In this document: piece by piece, positions 1 to 10,403 of the stretch
How the letters are laid out: each line of letters begins with the position of its first letter
Position numbering within the stretch: the first letter of the stretch is position 1
DNA from: Candidatus Doolittlea endobia
GTDB lineage: Bacteria; Pseudomonadota; Gammaproteobacteria; Enterobacterales; Enterobacteriaceae
Assembly (NCBI RefSeq): GCF_900039485.1
Contig: NZ_LN999833.1
Location: 124,001 to 188,000, forward strand
Reading direction: 5' to 3'
DNA length: 64,000 bases
Position numbers and translations under genes: made by a program
Notes under the pieces: generated by a model
Told to the model about the DNA's origin: nothing
The model's database searches: none
Seen by the model: the letters and a program-made list of their open reading frames with translations, nothing else

Positions 1-375
1 CTGGACGATACCTATAACGCTAATGTCGGGTCCATGACAGCCGCCGTGCAGATACTGGCAAAAATGCCTGGCTACAGGGTAATGGTAGTCGGTGATATGA
101 GCGAGCTAGGGGAACAAACGGCGAAATACCATCGACAAGTTGGCAAAGCCGTCGCCTTAGCCGGTATCAACAAAGTTTTAAGTGTCGGTAACCTTAGCCG
201 ACTTATTAGTGATAGCAGCGATCGGGGAGAACATTTTCAGGATAAAACCGCACTGACCAACCAACTAGCGCAGCTGATGTCCGAACAGGCTATCATAACC
301 ATATTAGTAAAGGGTTCACGTAGTGCCGCAATGGAGCAGGTGGTGCGCGCTTTACAGGAGCAGGCATCGTGTTAG
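1..375 (+). CDS. murF: UDP-MurNAc-tripeptide:D-Ala-D-Ala ligase, 3' end
   Basis: This is the C-terminal 124 codons of MurF, cut by the window edge and open in frame from base 1. MurF adds D-Ala-D-Ala to UDP-MurNAc-tripeptide in the cytoplasm. The fragment opens with the family signature [11 protein letters not shown], followed by the ligase C-terminal Rossmann-like domain ([12 protein letters not shown], and near the end [12 protein letters not shown]). Its last codons overlap the GTG start of mraY by 7 bases, the tight coupling usual in the enterobacterial division and cell-wall cluster. No damage is visible in the part present; the ATPase domain lies outside the window. Confidence 0.95.
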   Translation: MDDTYNANVGSMTAAVQILAKMPGYRVMVVGDMSELGEQTAKYHRQVGKAVALAGINKVLSVGNLSRLISDSSDRGEHFQDKTALTNQLAQLMSEQAIITILVKGSRSAAMEQVVRALQEQASC

Positions 376-1454
376 TTTGGCTGACCGACTATCTAGTACA
401 ATTTTATTCAGGCTTTAACGTCTTCTCTTACTTAACGTTTCGCGCCATCGTTAGCCTATTAACCGCGTTGTTCCTATCACTGTGGATGGGGCCCAGTCTT
501 GTTGACTGGCTCCAAAAACTGCAGATCAAACAGGTGGTGCGCAATGATGGCCCAAAATCGCATTATAGCAAACGTGGTACACCCACCATGGGTGGTTTAA
601 TGATCCTCATGTCAATCATGATTTCGATATTAATGTGGGCCTATCCGTCCAATCCATATGTCTGGTATGTTTTGTTTGTCATAGTGGGTTACGGTATTGT
701 GGGTTTTATCGATGACTACCGGAAGGTAGTGCGAAAACACGCCAAGGGGCTAAGCGCCGGCTGGAAATATTTCTGGCAGTCGGTGATAGCGCTAGCGATT
801 GCCTTCACCATGTTTGTGGTAGGTAAAGATACGCCGGAAGCTACACAGCTTGTTGTCCCATTTTTCAAAGACTTTATCCTGCAACTGGGTCTGTGGTATG
901 TGTTGTTGGCCTACTGTGTTATCGTCGGCACAAGTAATGCGGTGAACCTGACCGATGGTCTGGACGGTCTTGCTATTATGTCGACAGTATTTGTTGTTTC
1001 TGGTTTGGCGCTGGTAGCGTGGGCGACTGGCAACAGAAATTTTGCGGGCTATTTACACATTCCTTATGTTCACTTCGCAAGTGAACTGGTAGTTGTGTGT
1101 ACGGCCATTGCTGGTGCAGGACTAGGATTTTTATGGTTCAACACTTACCCTGCACAGGTATTCATGGGTGACGTTGGTTCATTGGCTTTAGGTGGTGCGC
1201 TCGGCACAATAGCAGTGCTGCTGCGCCAGGAATTTTTACTTTTGATTATGGGCGGAGTGTTCGTGATGGAAGCCCTGTCGGTAATTATACAGGTTAGTGT
1301 ATTTAAGTTATGTGGTCAGCGCATTTTCCGTATGGCACCCATTCATCATCATTACGAATTAAAGGGCTGGCCGGAGCCACGCGTCATTGTACGTTTCTGG
1401 ATTATTTCCCTAATGTTGGTCCTCATCGGACTGGCTACGCTGAAGGTACGGTAA
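369..1454 (+). CDS. mraY: Phospho-MurNAc-pentapeptide translocase MraY
   Basis: MraY transfers phospho-MurNAc-pentapeptide to undecaprenyl phosphate to form lipid I at the inner membrane. The product is 361 aa (E. coli 360) and starts at GTG 369, giving MLVWL, which matches the family N-terminus. It is highly hydrophobic throughout, consistent with ten membrane segments. Catalytic and Mg-binding motifs are all present: [29 protein letters not shown] and the MAPIHHHYE loop. The stop overlaps the murD start by one base (TAATG). The gene looks fully functional and is needed together with murG downstream; the lipid II flippase and polymerase partners are not in this window. Confidence 0.98.
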   Translation: MLVWLTDYLVQFYSGFNVFSYLTFRAIVSLLTALFLSLWMGPSLVDWLQKLQIKQVVRNDGPKSHYSKRGTPTMGGLMILMSIMISILMWAYPSNPYVWYVLFVIVGYGIVGFIDDYRKVVRKHAKGLSAGWKYFWQSVIALAIAFTMFVVGKDTPEATQLVVPFFKDFILQLGLWYVLLAYCVIVGTSNAVNLTDGLDGLAIMSTVFVVSGLALVAWATGNRNFAGYLHIPYVHFASELVVVCTAIAGAGLGFLWFNTYPAQVFMGDVGSLALGGALGTIAVLLRQEFLLLIMGGVFVMEALSVIIQVSVFKLCGQRIFRMAPIHHHYELKGWPEPRVIVRFWIISLMLVLIGLATLKVR

Positions 1455-2767
1455 TGTTAATGGACTATCGAGGCGAACAAGTGGTGATTATTGGATTGGG
1501 GCTTACTGGACTTTCATGTGTTGAGTTCTTCCGCCGACGCGGCGTAACACCGCGGGTGATGGACACCCGTTTTGCGCCACCAGGTCTAGAGAAACTACCG
1601 TCTGATGTGCCGCGTCATCTTGGATCATTGCACAAACAGTGGCTGCTTGATGCTACACTTATTGTCACTAGCCCAGGAGTTCCACTGTCACATCCCGCGC
1701 TAGCCGCGGTTGCCGGTGTTGCCATTATCGGAGATATTGAGCTGTTCGCGCGTGAGGCATCGGCCCCGGTAGTAGCAATAACTGGCTCTAACGGAAAAAG
1801 CACCGTTACCCATATGGTCAGCGAAATAGCCACCACCGCCGGCTGGCAGATAGGCCTTGGCGGTAATATTGGCTTTCCAGCGTTAACGCTTTTAGATTCT
1901 CTGTGCCAGCTGTATATTCTTGAGCTATCGAGCTTCCAGCTGGAAACCACTCATAGCTTAAAAACAGCAGCAGCGACGGTTCTTAATATCAGCGAAGATC
2001 ATATAAACCGTTATCCACTTGGTTTACAACAGTACCGGGCGGCTAAGCTAAAAATTTACCACAATGCCGAGGTTTGCGTGGTCAACTCAGAGGATTCGCT
2101 TACCTTGCCAGTGCGCGGATATGACTCGCGCTGTATTAGCTTCGGCGTTGAGCGCGGCGATTATTACCTTCGTCAGCATGCGGGGCAGATCTGGTTAATG
2201 GCGCACGGTGAACCGGTGATGAAAAGCTCAGAGTTACGTTTCGGCGGACGCCATAACTACACTAACTCCCTCGCAGCACTGGCATTGGCGGACGCACTTG
2301 GCATTCCATCCGCCGCAAGTCTAACGGCGCTGCGTCAGTTTCGCGGTTTGGCGCACCGTTTTGAATTAGTGCATGAACGTCGCGGCGTACGTTGGATTAA
2401 TGATTCTAAATCGACTAATGTGGGCAGTACCGGGGCAGCACTGAATGGACTTGAGGTGACTGGTACGCTCTATTTATTATTGGGCGGCGATGGGAAATCC
2501 GCTGATTTCACACCGTTGATACCATGGCTCAAAGGCGATCAGGTGAAGCTATATTGCTTTGGCCAAGATGGCGCGAAATTGGCATCTTTGCATCCGGAAG
2601 CCGCGATGCTCACCGAGACGCTGGAGCAGGCAATGCGCATCATCGGTTCTCAGGTGAGTGCAGGGGATCTGGTGTTGCTGTCGCCGGCTTGTGCCAGCCT
2701 GGATCAGTTTAGCAATTTTGAAGTACGCGGTGATGTATTCACTCGCCTGGCGAGAGAGGTCGGTTAA
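1454..2767 (+). CDS. murD: UDP-MurNAc-L-alanine:D-glutamate ligase
   Basis: MurD adds D-glutamate to UDP-MurNAc-L-Ala in the cytoplasm. From ATG 1454 the protein is 437 aa (E. coli 438); a second ATG at 1460 gives MDYRGEQ and is an equally plausible start. It shows the N-terminal UDP-binding fold ([12 protein letters not shown]), the ATP-binding loop [19 protein letters not shown], and the C-terminal signatures [13 protein letters not shown] and [13 protein letters not shown] longer in-frame opening from 1310 overlaps mraY and has no homology, so it is rejected. The stop overlaps the decayed ftsW start (TAATG), so the murD-ftsW junction is ancestral even though ftsW is dead. Confidence 0.98.
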   Translation: MLMDYRGEQVVIIGLGLTGLSCVEFFRRRGVTPRVMDTRFAPPGLEKLPSDVPRHLGSLHKQWLLDATLIVTSPGVPLSHPALAAVAGVAIIGDIELFAREASAPVVAITGSNGKSTVTHMVSEIATTAGWQIGLGGNIGFPALTLLDSLCQLYILELSSFQLETTHSLKTAAATVLNISEDHINRYPLGLQQYRAAKLKIYHNAEVCVVNSEDSLTLPVRGYDSRCISFGVERGDYYLRQHAGQIWLMAHGEPVMKSSELRFGGRHNYTNSLAALALADALGIPSAASLTALRQFRGLAHRFELVHERRGVRWINDSKSTNVGSTGAALNGLEVTGTLYLLLGGDGKSADFTPLIPWLKGDQVKLYCFGQDGAKLASLHPEAAMLTETLEQAMRIIGSQVSAGDLVLLSPACASLDQFSNFEVRGDVFTRLAREVG

Positions 2768-3245
2768 TGCGTTACCTTATGCAGCGCGTAGAGTTGTTTT
2801 GGAACCCGTTGGACGATCCCCTTAGGGGTGGTTACCAACTTACCCGGTCGATTATGGCGTTTGGCCAAGGAAGATTCTGGAGACAGAGATTAGGCAACTC
2901 AGTACAGAAACTAGAATATTTACCAGAAGCCAATACCGACTTTATCTTCGCCATTTTAAACGAAGAGTGAGGTTATTTCGGTTCGGTATTAGCGCTATTA
3001 ATGGTGTTTTGGGTTGCATTACGCACCATGTCCGCCGACCGCCGAACTCTGGAAATTAATCAATGCTTTTCCGGTTTTCTAGCCTATTTTATCGACATTT
3101 GGTCCAGTTTGCAGGTGCTGATTAACGTGGCTTTACCGCTGGTATATTACCGACCAAAGGCTTGACTCTGCCATTAATCGGCTACGATAAGTTCGAACCT
3201 ACTTATTCATGTCAACGACAATAGTGCTAACTCCTAAGAATCGAT
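2767..3245 (+). pseudogene. ftsW: ftsW remnant (lipid II polymerase of the divisome)
   Basis: FtsW is a ten-helix septal peptidoglycan polymerase of about 414 aa. Only its C-terminal third is readable here. After a start fused by deletion to the middle of the protein come [37 protein letters not shown] and [11 protein letters not shown], then an in-frame TGA near 2968. The same frame resumes with [16 protein letters not shown], and after a frameshift near 3140 with [15 protein letters not shown]. The N-terminal two-thirds are deleted, and murG follows. The short opening 2767-2970 is therefore a fossil piece and not a small gene. Position and order are those of the enterobacterial cluster. Confidence 0.9.
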
Positions 3246-3292
3246 TTTAAGACGTGTCTTGCCAAGGCGAAAACGTTTGCAAGAGAGCTGAG

Positions 3293-4360
3293 ATGATGGA
3301 AACAACAAAGCGTTTACTAGTGATAGCTGGTGGGACTGGCGGACATGTATTTCCAGGACTAGCAGTTGCGCATCATCTGATGGCGAAGGGCTGGCAGGTT
3401 CGCTGGCTCGGCACTGCTGATCGCATTGAGGCTAATCTCGTGCCGCAGTACGACATTGATATCGATTTTATCCGTATCAGCAGCCTGCGTGGCAAGGAAT
3501 TGAAAACACAGTTAATGGCGCTGGTGCATATTTGGTGTGCGCTGTGGAAGGCGCGGCAGATTATACGTATTTGGCAACCGGATGTAGCATTGAGCATGGG
3601 TGGTTATGTCTCTGGGCCAGGCGCTTTAGCGGCCTGGAGCTACGGCATTCCTGTAGTTTTGCATGAGCAAAATAGCATCGCCGGCCTGACCAATCGCAGC
3701 TTGTCGAAAATTGCCAGAAAAGTGCTTCAGGCGTTTCCCGGCGCCTTCCCCCATGCTGTCGTAGTTGGAAATCCGGTACGCGATGCAGTGTTGGCACTTC
3801 CGGAGCCAGTCGCGCGCTTTTACGATCGCACAGGCCCGATGAGGGTACTGATTATCGGCGGTAGCCAGGGTTCGCAGGTGCTTAATCAGACCATGCCGGC
3901 GGTTGCTGCCAGACTGGTTGGCAGCTTGACGCTGTGGCATCAGGTAGGAAAAGGGTCGCTAGAGGAGGTAACCCGATCTTACATGGCAAATGGTGAGACT
4001 CAGCATAAGGTAGTGGAATTTATCGACAATATAGCTGCTGCCTATGCCTGGGCAGATATCGTGGTTTGCCGTGCTGGAGCTCTGACGGTGAGTGAAATCG
4101 CCGCCGCCGGCTTGCCGGCTCTGTTTGTACCATTTATGCACAAAGATCGTCAGCAGTATTGGAATGCGAGGATACTGGAGGAGGCTGGTGCAGCAAAAAT
4201 TATTGAGCAGTCGGTCTTTAGCGTTGAACGAGTCAGTAACATATTGGCTGGTTGGGATCGGTCAACATTACTAACCATGGCGCAACGTGCACGGACGGCA
4301 GCTGTTCCCGATGCAACTGAGCGTGTAGCACGGGAAGTGGCGGCAGTAGTGCACGCATGA
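3293..4360 (+). CDS. murG: UDP-GlcNAc:lipid I N-acetylglucosaminyltransferase
   Basis: MurG adds GlcNAc to lipid I on the cytoplasmic face of the inner membrane to make lipid II. From ATG 3293 the product is 355 aa, exactly the E. coli length. It has the glycine-rich motif [52 protein letters not shown] and the UDP-GlcNAc-binding stretch [19 protein letters not shown]. An in-frame GTG at 3254 would add 13 residues whose first few (SCQG) recall the E. coli N-terminus, so the start is not fully settled. Intact and flanked by the ftsW fossil and murC. Confidence 0.97.
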   Translation: MMETTKRLLVIAGGTGGHVFPGLAVAHHLMAKGWQVRWLGTADRIEANLVPQYDIDIDFIRISSLRGKELKTQLMALVHIWCALWKARQIIRIWQPDVALSMGGYVSGPGALAAWSYGIPVVLHEQNSIAGLTNRSLSKIARKVLQAFPGAFPHAVVVGNPVRDAVLALPEPVARFYDRTGPMRVLIIGGSQGSQVLNQTMPAVAARLVGSLTLWHQVGKGSLEEVTRSYMANGETQHKVVEFIDNIAAAYAWADIVVCRAGALTVSEIAAAGLPALFVPFMHKDRQQYWNARILEEAGAAKIIEQSVFSVERVSNILAGWDRSTLLTMAQRARTAAVPDATERVAREVAAVVHA

Positions 4361-4406
4361 GCACGCCGACCGTCTCGAGCGTTTTTTTGAATTAAGCGAT
4401 GACACT

Positions 4407-5873
4407 GTGAATACACGACAACTGGCTAAACTACGAACTTTTGTCCCAGAAATGCGTCGGGTCAGGCAAATCCATTTTGTCGGTATCGGCGGTGCCGGCA
4501 TGGGTGGTATAGCGGAAGTGCTAGCGAACGAGGGCTATCAAATTAGCGGCTCCGATCTTGCGCCGAATGCAGTCACGCAACAACTGACGGATCTAGGTGC
4601 GCAAATTTATTTTAACCACTGCCCGGAAAACATCAGGGATGCTAGCGTGGTAGTGGTGTCGAGCGCCATCTCGGATAATAATCCAGAAATCGTAGCAGCT
4701 AAAAAAGCGCGTATTCCCGTCATTCAACGTGCGGAAATGCTAGCGGAGCTGATGCGTTTTCGATATGGCATCGCTATCGCCGGTACACACGGTAAAACTA
4801 CGACGACTGCAATGGTGGCCAGTATTTATGCCGAGGCCGGCCTGGATCCGACTTTTGTAAACGGTGGACTAGTGAAAGCCGCTGGCGTGCATGCTTGTCT
4901 GGGCTGCAGTCGCTATCTTATTGCTGAGGCTGATGAAAGCGACGCCTCTTTTCTGCATTTACAGCCGATGGTGGTAATTATTACCAATATTGAAGCCGAT
5001 CATATGGATACCTATCAGGGTGATTTTGAAAATCTCGAGCAGACATTTATCAACTTTCTGCACAATTTGCCATTTTACGGTCGTGCAGTGGTGTGTATCG
5101 ACGATCCTGTGATCCGCAAACTACTGCCTCGCGTCGGACGCCAAATTACTACTTATGGTTTCAGCGATGATGCCGATTTACGCATCACTGATTACCGCCA
5201 AGATGGTGCGCGTGGCAGCTTTACACTCACTCGCCAGGAAAAGGCTGCTTTACGGGTGACACTTAACGCTCCGGGTCTCCACAACGCACTAAATGCGGTG
5301 GCGGCGATCGCCGTGGCAACTGAAGAGGGCATCAGCGACGAAAGTATTTTGCAGGCGATGCTACAATTTCAAGGAACTGGCCGCCGCTTCGATGATTTAG
5401 GATATTATGATTTAGCTAACGTTAACGGTAAAATAGGTGCAGTTATGCTTGTGGATGACTACGGTCATCACCCGACTGAGGTAGATGCTACAATTAAAAC
5501 GGCGCGTGCAGGCTGGTCGGATAAGCGGCTGGTGATGGTGTTTCAGCCACATCGTTATACTCGTACACGAGACCTTTACGACGATTTCGCTAACGTCCTC
5601 TCCAGCGTAGATGTTCTGCTAATGCTAGACGTTTACCCTGCCGACGAAGCGCCGATTCCCGGCGCCAACAGTCGCTCTTTGTGTCACACTATTCGTAACC
5701 GAGGCAAGGTGAATCCGATTCTTGTGCCAGATATAGAAGCGCTGCCAGCGACATTAGCCAAGGTGTTGCAAGACAACGATTTGGTACTGATGCAGGGCGC
5801 CGGTACGGTTGGAAAAATCGCCCGTAAACTAGCTGATAGTAAGCTGCAGCCGAGCGAATGGTGTTATGGTTAA
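4407..5873 (+). CDS. murC: UDP-N-acetylmuramate:L-alanine ligase
   Basis: MurC attaches the first amino acid, L-alanine, to UDP-MurNAc. The protein is 488 aa (E. coli 491) from GTG 4407; the N-terminus [19 protein letters not shown] matches the family. The UDP-binding loop [14 protein letters not shown], the ATP loop [12 protein letters not shown], the [11 protein letters not shown] segment, and the C-terminal DDYGHHPTE and [12 protein letters not shown] motifs are intact. In enterobacteria ddlB follows; here the next readable item is an ftsQ remnant at 5930 and no ddlB trace is seen. L-alanine addition is therefore encoded while D-Ala-D-Ala synthesis from this locus is gone. Confidence 0.97.
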   Translation: MNTRQLAKLRTFVPEMRRVRQIHFVGIGGAGMGGIAEVLANEGYQISGSDLAPNAVTQQLTDLGAQIYFNHCPENIRDASVVVVSSAISDNNPEIVAAKKARIPVIQRAEMLAELMRFRYGIAIAGTHGKTTTTAMVASIYAEAGLDPTFVNGGLVKAAGVHACLGCSRYLIAEADESDASFLHLQPMVVIITNIEADHMDTYQGDFENLEQTFINFLHNLPFYGRAVVCIDDPVIRKLLPRVGRQITTYGFSDDADLRITDYRQDGARGSFTLTRQEKAALRVTLNAPGLHNALNAVAAIAVATEEGISDESILQAMLQFQGTGRRFDDLGYYDLANVNGKIGAVMLVDDYGHHPTEVDATIKTARAGWSDKRLVMVFQPHRYTRTRDLYDDFANVLSSVDVLLMLDVYPADEAPIPGANSRSLCHTIRNRGKVNPILVPDIEALPATLAKVLQDNDLVLMQGAGTVGKIARKLADSKLQPSEWCYG

Positions 5874-5929
5874 ACAACTTGATTTTTACCGGTACGCACT
5901 GACGATCGCCTCAAGGAAAACGATCTAAT

Positions 5930-6265
5930 ATGTTGAAAACAGCGATACGCAACCATGAGAAGGAAAGAGACGCTGTGAGACGCAGTAACGGTAGGAAGCT
6001 TGCGGATCCGTCTATCTGTTGCTGGCGCTCGGCGCTATTTCATTCTTTGCCATTATCCAGGTGTGTGTTGACTAGGAGATTCTTGGAACGCTAGCACTTT
6101 ATATGACGCAAGACGTTAATGTAATTACAAGATTTATCTGCTTTTGATAAAGCAAGCCAGGAATAATGGACTTACATTATGGCTCAGTCTTATCCATCTG
6201 TTGGGCCGCTCTTATATCAAGCCGGAATACAGCAATTAGTAACAGATTAAGCACAGACAAATAAC
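5930..6265 (+). pseudogene. ftsQ: ftsQ remnant (divisome assembly protein)
   Basis: FtsQ is a bitopic membrane protein of about 276 aa linking early and late division proteins. An ATG at 5930 begins a recognisable N-terminus (LKTAIRNHEKERDAVRRSNG, then RKLA). A frameshift follows, and another frame gives a decayed membrane segment (YLLLALGAISFFAIIQV). Further on ALYMTQDVNVI matches the POTRA-region TFMTQDVDII of enterobacterial FtsQ. The rest is deleted and ftsA starts at 6267. No reading frame longer than a few tens of codons survives, so this is non-functional. Confidence 0.82.
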
Positions 6266-6266
6266 A

Positions 6267-7523
6267 ATGATTAAAACGACAGACAAAAGACTGATAGTGG
6301 GACTAGAGATCGGTACGGCTAAAGTGGCCGCGCTGGTAGGGGAAGTGCTACCCGATGGTATAGTGAATATCATCGGTATTAGTAGTTGTCCGTCGCGTGG
6401 CATGGATAAGGGTGGTGTTAACGATCTGGAATCAGTCGTGAAATGCGTGCAACGCGTTGTCGATCAGGCAGAGAGGATGGCGGATTACCAGATCTCTTCG
6501 GTATATCTTGCCTTGTCAGGAAAACATATCAGCTGTCAGAATGAAATTGGTATGGCGCCTATTCCAGAAGAAGCAGTGACCAAGAAAGACGTGGAAAATG
6601 TGGTACATATCGCTAAATCGGTGCGGGTCCGAGATGAACACCGTATTTTACACGTCATTCCGCAGGAATATGCGATTGATTATCAGGAAGGAATCAAAAA
6701 TCCGGTTGGTCTGTCCGGAATGCGCATGCAGGTCAAGGTACACCTGATTACCTGTCATAATGATATGTCGAAAAATATTATCAAAGCAGTTGAACGTTGC
6801 GGGCTGAAAGTTGATCAACTGATTTTTTCCGGTTTAGCGTCAAGTTATGCTGTTTTGACAGAAAATGAGCGCGAACTGGGCGTTTGCGTAGTCGACATCG
6901 GCGGCGGCACTATGGAGATAGTGGTGTATATCGCCGGTGCCCTGCGTCATATCAAGGTGATTCCCTACGCTGGAAATGTAGTTACTAGCGACATCGCTTA
7001 CGCTTTCGGTACGCAGCCTGCCGACGCTGAAGCGATCAAAATCCTCTACGGTTGCGCGCTAGGAACGATGGTTAGCAAAGACGAGAGCGTGGAGGTGCAG
7101 AGCGTCGGCGACTTGCCACAGCGTATCCTGCAGCGTCAGACCCTGGCTGAGGTGATTGAGCCGCGCTACACTGAGTTATTCAGTCTAGTCAACGACGAGA
7201 TTTTGCAACTGCAGGAGCAACTGCACGCTCGGGGACTGAAGCATCATTTAGCTGCTGGCATCGTCTTGACTGGCGGCGCAGCACAAATAGATGGGATAGT
7301 GGCGTGCGCGAAACGCGTATTTCATGCTCAAGTGCGTATCGGGCAGCCGCTAAATATCACCGGCCTGACAGATTATGCGAAGACTCCCTGTTGTGCTACA
7401 GCAGTCGGACTGCTGCACTACGGTAAAAAATCACATTTAAACAGTACGGTAGATTTCGGGAAAATGACGCCTATTGGTACATGGTTCAATCGGTTTAGAA
7501 GCTGGCTGCGAAAAGAACTGTAA
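6267..7523 (+). CDS. ftsA: Cell division protein FtsA
   Basis: FtsA is the actin-like ATPase that tethers FtsZ to the inner membrane. The product is 418 aa (E. coli 420). It has phosphate-binding motifs GLEIGTAKVAALVGE and VVDIGGGTMEI, the adenosine motif VLTGGAAQIDG, and the C-terminal amphipathic targeting helix (WFNRFRSWLRKEL). It follows the ftsQ fossil directly and is upstream of ftsZ as in all enterobacteria. Integrity is notable because its late partners FtsQ and FtsW are broken nearby, so it probably now serves mainly Z-ring anchoring. Confidence 0.97.
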   Translation: MIKTTDKRLIVGLEIGTAKVAALVGEVLPDGIVNIIGISSCPSRGMDKGGVNDLESVVKCVQRVVDQAERMADYQISSVYLALSGKHISCQNEIGMAPIPEEAVTKKDVENVVHIAKSVRVRDEHRILHVIPQEYAIDYQEGIKNPVGLSGMRMQVKVHLITCHNDMSKNIIKAVERCGLKVDQLIFSGLASSYAVLTENERELGVCVVDIGGGTMEIVVYIAGALRHIKVIPYAGNVVTSDIAYAFGTQPADAEAIKILYGCALGTMVSKDESVEVQSVGDLPQRILQRQTLAEVIEPRYTELFSLVNDEILQLQEQLHARGLKHHLAAGIVLTGGAAQIDGIVACAKRVFHAQVRIGQPLNITGLTDYAKTPCCATAVGLLHYGKKSHLNSTVDFGKMTPIGTWFNRFRSWLRKEL

Positions 7524-7713
7524 CAATTTTTATTGTAGTTAAATTCAGCTAGAGTCACACCACCATGATAAGTGGTTTGATCAAACCTAAAGCATACAGC
7601 TCTATGTCTAAAAAATAATTCATGCCTATCTTTAACTCGTGACAATAACCTTTAAGCCAGAATCCGTCTGTACAGACGATTGCCAAGCGACAGGCACAAA
7701 ACGGAGAGAAATT

Positions 7714-8883
7714 ATGTTTGAACCTATAGCATTAACCGACGACGCGGTGATTAAAGTCATCGGCGTCGGCGGCGGCGGCGGAAACGCCGCCGAGCATATG
7801 GTGCGCGAGCACATCGAAGGCGTGGATTTTTGCGCGGTGAATACCGATGCTCAAGCATTACGCAAGACGACAGTGAGGCAGACTATTCAAATAGGCAGCA
7901 ACATCACCAAAGGGCTAGGGGCTGGCGCCGATCCAGAAGTGGGCCGCAATGCCGCTGAAGAAGATCGAGAAGCTCTACGAGCCGCACTTGAAGGAACCGA
8001 TATGGTGTTTATTGCCGCTGGTATGGGTGGGGGTACTGGTACTGGTGCCGCACCGATTGTCGCAGAAGTCGCCAAAGATCTAGGCATCCTGACCGTGGCT
8101 GTCGTCACCAAGCCTTTCAATTTTGAAGGCAAAAAACGTATGGCGTTTGCAGAACAGGGAATTGCTGCACTTTCCAAGCATGTTGACTCGCTTATTACCA
8201 TTCCTAACGATAAGCTGCTGAAAGTCCTGGGACGCAGTATTTCACTGCTTGACGCGTTTGGCGCCGCTAACGATGTATTGAAAGGTGCGGTGCAGGGTAT
8301 CGCCGAGCTTATTACCCGCCCGGGGCTAATAAATGTCGACTTTGCTGATGTACGAACCGTGATGTCTGAAATGGGCTATGCCATGATCGGTTCCGGCGTT
8401 GCCTGTGGCGAAGAGCGTGCGGAAGAAGCGTCAGAAATGGCTATTTCTAGCCCGCTGCTAGAAGATATCGATCTGTCTGGCGCCTGTGGCGTTTTAGTCA
8501 ACATTACTGCGGGTTTCAACCTACGTTTAGACGAGTTTGAAGCTGTGGGTAACACCATCCGCGCTTTTTCTTCCGACAATGCTACGGTGGTCATCGGTAC
8601 TTCGCTAGATCCAGATATGAACGATGAAATGCGCGTTACCGTGGTCGCAACTGGAATCGGTATAGACAAAAGACCAGAAATCACGTTAGTGACTAATAAG
8701 CAAAGCAGCCAGCTGGTAATGGATAACCGTTACCGAGATCGCGCCCTGGGCGTATCTACGCTTAATCAGGAATCGTTCAATCAGGAAGCGGAAATCAAGG
8801 CAGTTAATGAACAAAACATCCAGGGGGACAAGGGCCCAGACTACTTGGATATTCCGGCATTCTTACGTAAACAAGCAGATTAA
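7714..8883 (+). CDS. ftsZ: Cell division GTPase FtsZ
   Basis: FtsZ is the tubulin-like GTPase that forms the division ring. From ATG 7714, preceded by ACGGAGAGAAATT, the protein is 389 aa (E. coli 383). The tubulin signature [10 protein letters not shown], the N-terminal [13 protein letters not shown] loop, the T7 synergy loop [11 protein letters not shown], and the C-terminal FtsA/ZipA-binding tail [15 protein letters not shown] are all present. A longer in-frame extension to 7639 has no family homology and is rejected. The gene is intact and under clear coding constraint. Confidence 0.98.
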   Translation: MFEPIALTDDAVIKVIGVGGGGGNAAEHMVREHIEGVDFCAVNTDAQALRKTTVRQTIQIGSNITKGLGAGADPEVGRNAAEEDREALRAALEGTDMVFIAAGMGGGTGTGAAPIVAEVAKDLGILTVAVVTKPFNFEGKKRMAFAEQGIAALSKHVDSLITIPNDKLLKVLGRSISLLDAFGAANDVLKGAVQGIAELITRPGLINVDFADVRTVMSEMGYAMIGSGVACGEERAEEASEMAISSPLLEDIDLSGACGVLVNITAGFNLRLDEFEAVGNTIRAFSSDNATVVIGTSLDPDMNDEMRVTVVATGIGIDKRPEITLVTNKQSSQLVMDNRYRDRALGVSTLNQESFNQEAEIKAVNEQNIQGDKGPDYLDIPAFLRKQAD

Positions 8884-8987
8884 CCGTGTAGTTTTTGGAA
8901 ACTCGGCTCTTTGTGTTAAACTGATCTGCCTGCTTTTTCTATACTGTATGGAGTAGGCGGCATGGTTAAACATTGCGAGAGAAATGG

Positions 8988-9905
8988 ATGATTAAACAGC
9001 GGACATTAAAACGTATCGTTCAGGCTGCTGGTGTGGGATTACATACCGGTAAAAAGGTTATATTGACACTATGCCCTGCACCGGCAAACACTGGAGTCGT
9101 TTATCGTCGAACCGATTTGAACCCGCCGATAGATTTTCTAGCCGACGCCAAGTCTGTGCGCGATACCGTGCTTTGCACCTGTCTGGTGAATGAGAATGAA
9201 GTCCGTATTTCCACTGTTGAGCATTTAAACGCAGCGCTGGCTGGATTGGGAATTGACAACATCTTTATTGAAGTAGATGCACCTGAAATCCCAATCATGG
9301 ACGGTAGTGCTAGTCCATTCATCTACTTGCTGATGAATGCCGGTATTGAAGAGCTTAACAGTGCTAAAAAATTTTTACGTCTAAAACAGGTGGTGCGCGT
9401 CGAGGATGGAGAGAAATGGGCCGAGCTTGCTCCGTATAACGGCTTTACGCTCGATTTTACTATTGATTTCAAACATCCAGCGATTGCTGCCAGCCCACAG
9501 CATTATTTCCTTAATTTCTCCGCGGAGTCGTTTGTTCGCCAGATAAGCCGTGCGCGCACCTTTGGCTTCATGCGTCATATTGAGCATCTACAATCTTATG
9601 GTCTAGCGCTTGGTGGCAGTTTAGACTGTGCTATCGTAGTCGATGACTACCGGGTCCTAAACGAAGACGGTCTGCGCTTTGAAGATGAGTTCGTCCGCCA
9701 CAAAATGCTCGATGCTATCGGTGATCTATTCATATACGGTTACAGCATTATAGGCGCGTTTACTGCTTTCAAATCCGGCCATGCCATGAATAACAAGTTG
9801 CTACAGGCGATACAAGCGCGTCATGAAGCCTGGGAATTGGTAACTTTTGAGGATGAGACTGAACTGCCGCTAGCGTTTAAAACCCCTCTCTTCGTTATGG
9901 CATGA
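8988..9905 (+). CDS. lpxC: UDP-3-O-acyl-N-acetylglucosamine deacetylase
   Basis: LpxC is the committed zinc-dependent step of lipid A synthesis in the cytoplasm. ATG 8988 gives 305 aa, the E. coli length, with the family start [21 protein letters not shown]. Zinc ligands are in place: His in [10 protein letters not shown] and His/Asp in [10 protein letters not shown]; the [13 protein letters not shown] segment is also normal. Retention implies that some lipid A or precursor is still made, or that the gene has not yet decayed. The rest of the pathway is outside this window. It keeps its ancestral place between ftsZ and secM/secA. Confidence 0.97.
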   Translation: MIKQRTLKRIVQAAGVGLHTGKKVILTLCPAPANTGVVYRRTDLNPPIDFLADAKSVRDTVLCTCLVNENEVRISTVEHLNAALAGLGIDNIFIEVDAPEIPIMDGSASPFIYLLMNAGIEELNSAKKFLRLKQVVRVEDGEKWAELAPYNGFTLDFTIDFKHPAIAASPQHYFLNFSAESFVRQISRARTFGFMRHIEHLQSYGLALGGSLDCAIVVDDYRVLNEDGLRFEDEFVRHKMLDAIGDLFIYGYSIIGAFTAFKSGHAMNNKLLQAIQARHEAWELVTFEDETELPLAFKTPLFVMA

Positions 9906-10011
9906 GTAAGGGCAAGATACCATTCCGGTAAGAACTAATCAACGGATGTGGCTGTCACTCTCTCCGAGCAGCTCTATCCATCGTTTTTCTTTAATTTCTG
10001 GGTCTGCATGT

Positions 10012-10371
10012 TCAAAGGTCGCAATTTTCGTTATTTTCCTCTTTTTTTCTCGCAAGACCAGGGTTAATCCTGATATCGATAGACAACAATGATGGTAAAA
10101 TTTGTTCTCTTAACGCAGATAATAATCGAGATTGTTCATATCGTAATCGCATCTTCCAGCTAGCATTAGGAGTTTCCAATACCAGAATTCCCTGGCGGAC
10201 GTTGGCGACACGGCACCAAAGGTGAAGCGGTTTTGGTAACAGTGTGCTGACCGCGCTGTTGATCTTCAACAGAAAGATGGCTCGGCGATGAATCTTTGAC
10301 AATGACACGCAGCCCATTTCAGCAGCGTTGCCAAATAAACTATCGATGGGATATGGACGACTGTTGCGCAT
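10012..10371 (-). CDS. dciA: DUF721/DciA-like protein
   Basis: This minus-strand gene encodes 119 aa beginning MRNSRPYPIDSLF and containing LHLWCRVANVRQGILVLE, NASWKMRLRYEQSRLLSAL and SIDIRINPGL. These are hallmarks of the DUF721 proteins found next to lpxC/secM in Yersinia- and Serratia-like genomes. The family includes DciA, the ancestral loader or operator of the DnaB helicase in many bacteria; E. coli uses DnaC instead. The frame is uninterrupted and the W/L-rich core is conserved, so it is probably functional, although the C-terminus is short. It is divergent from the dead secM. Family assignment is from memory of homologues; the helicase role is inference. Confidence 0.78.
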   Translation of the reverse strand: MRNSRPYPIDSLFGNAAEMGCVSLSKIHRRAIFLLKINSAVSTLLPKPLHLWCRVANVRQGILVLETPNASWKMRLRYEQSRLLSALREQILPSLLSIDIRINPGLARKKEENNENCDL

Positions 10372-10403
10372 AACAATATTCCCGAGGAAGATATTACTTG
10401 GTC

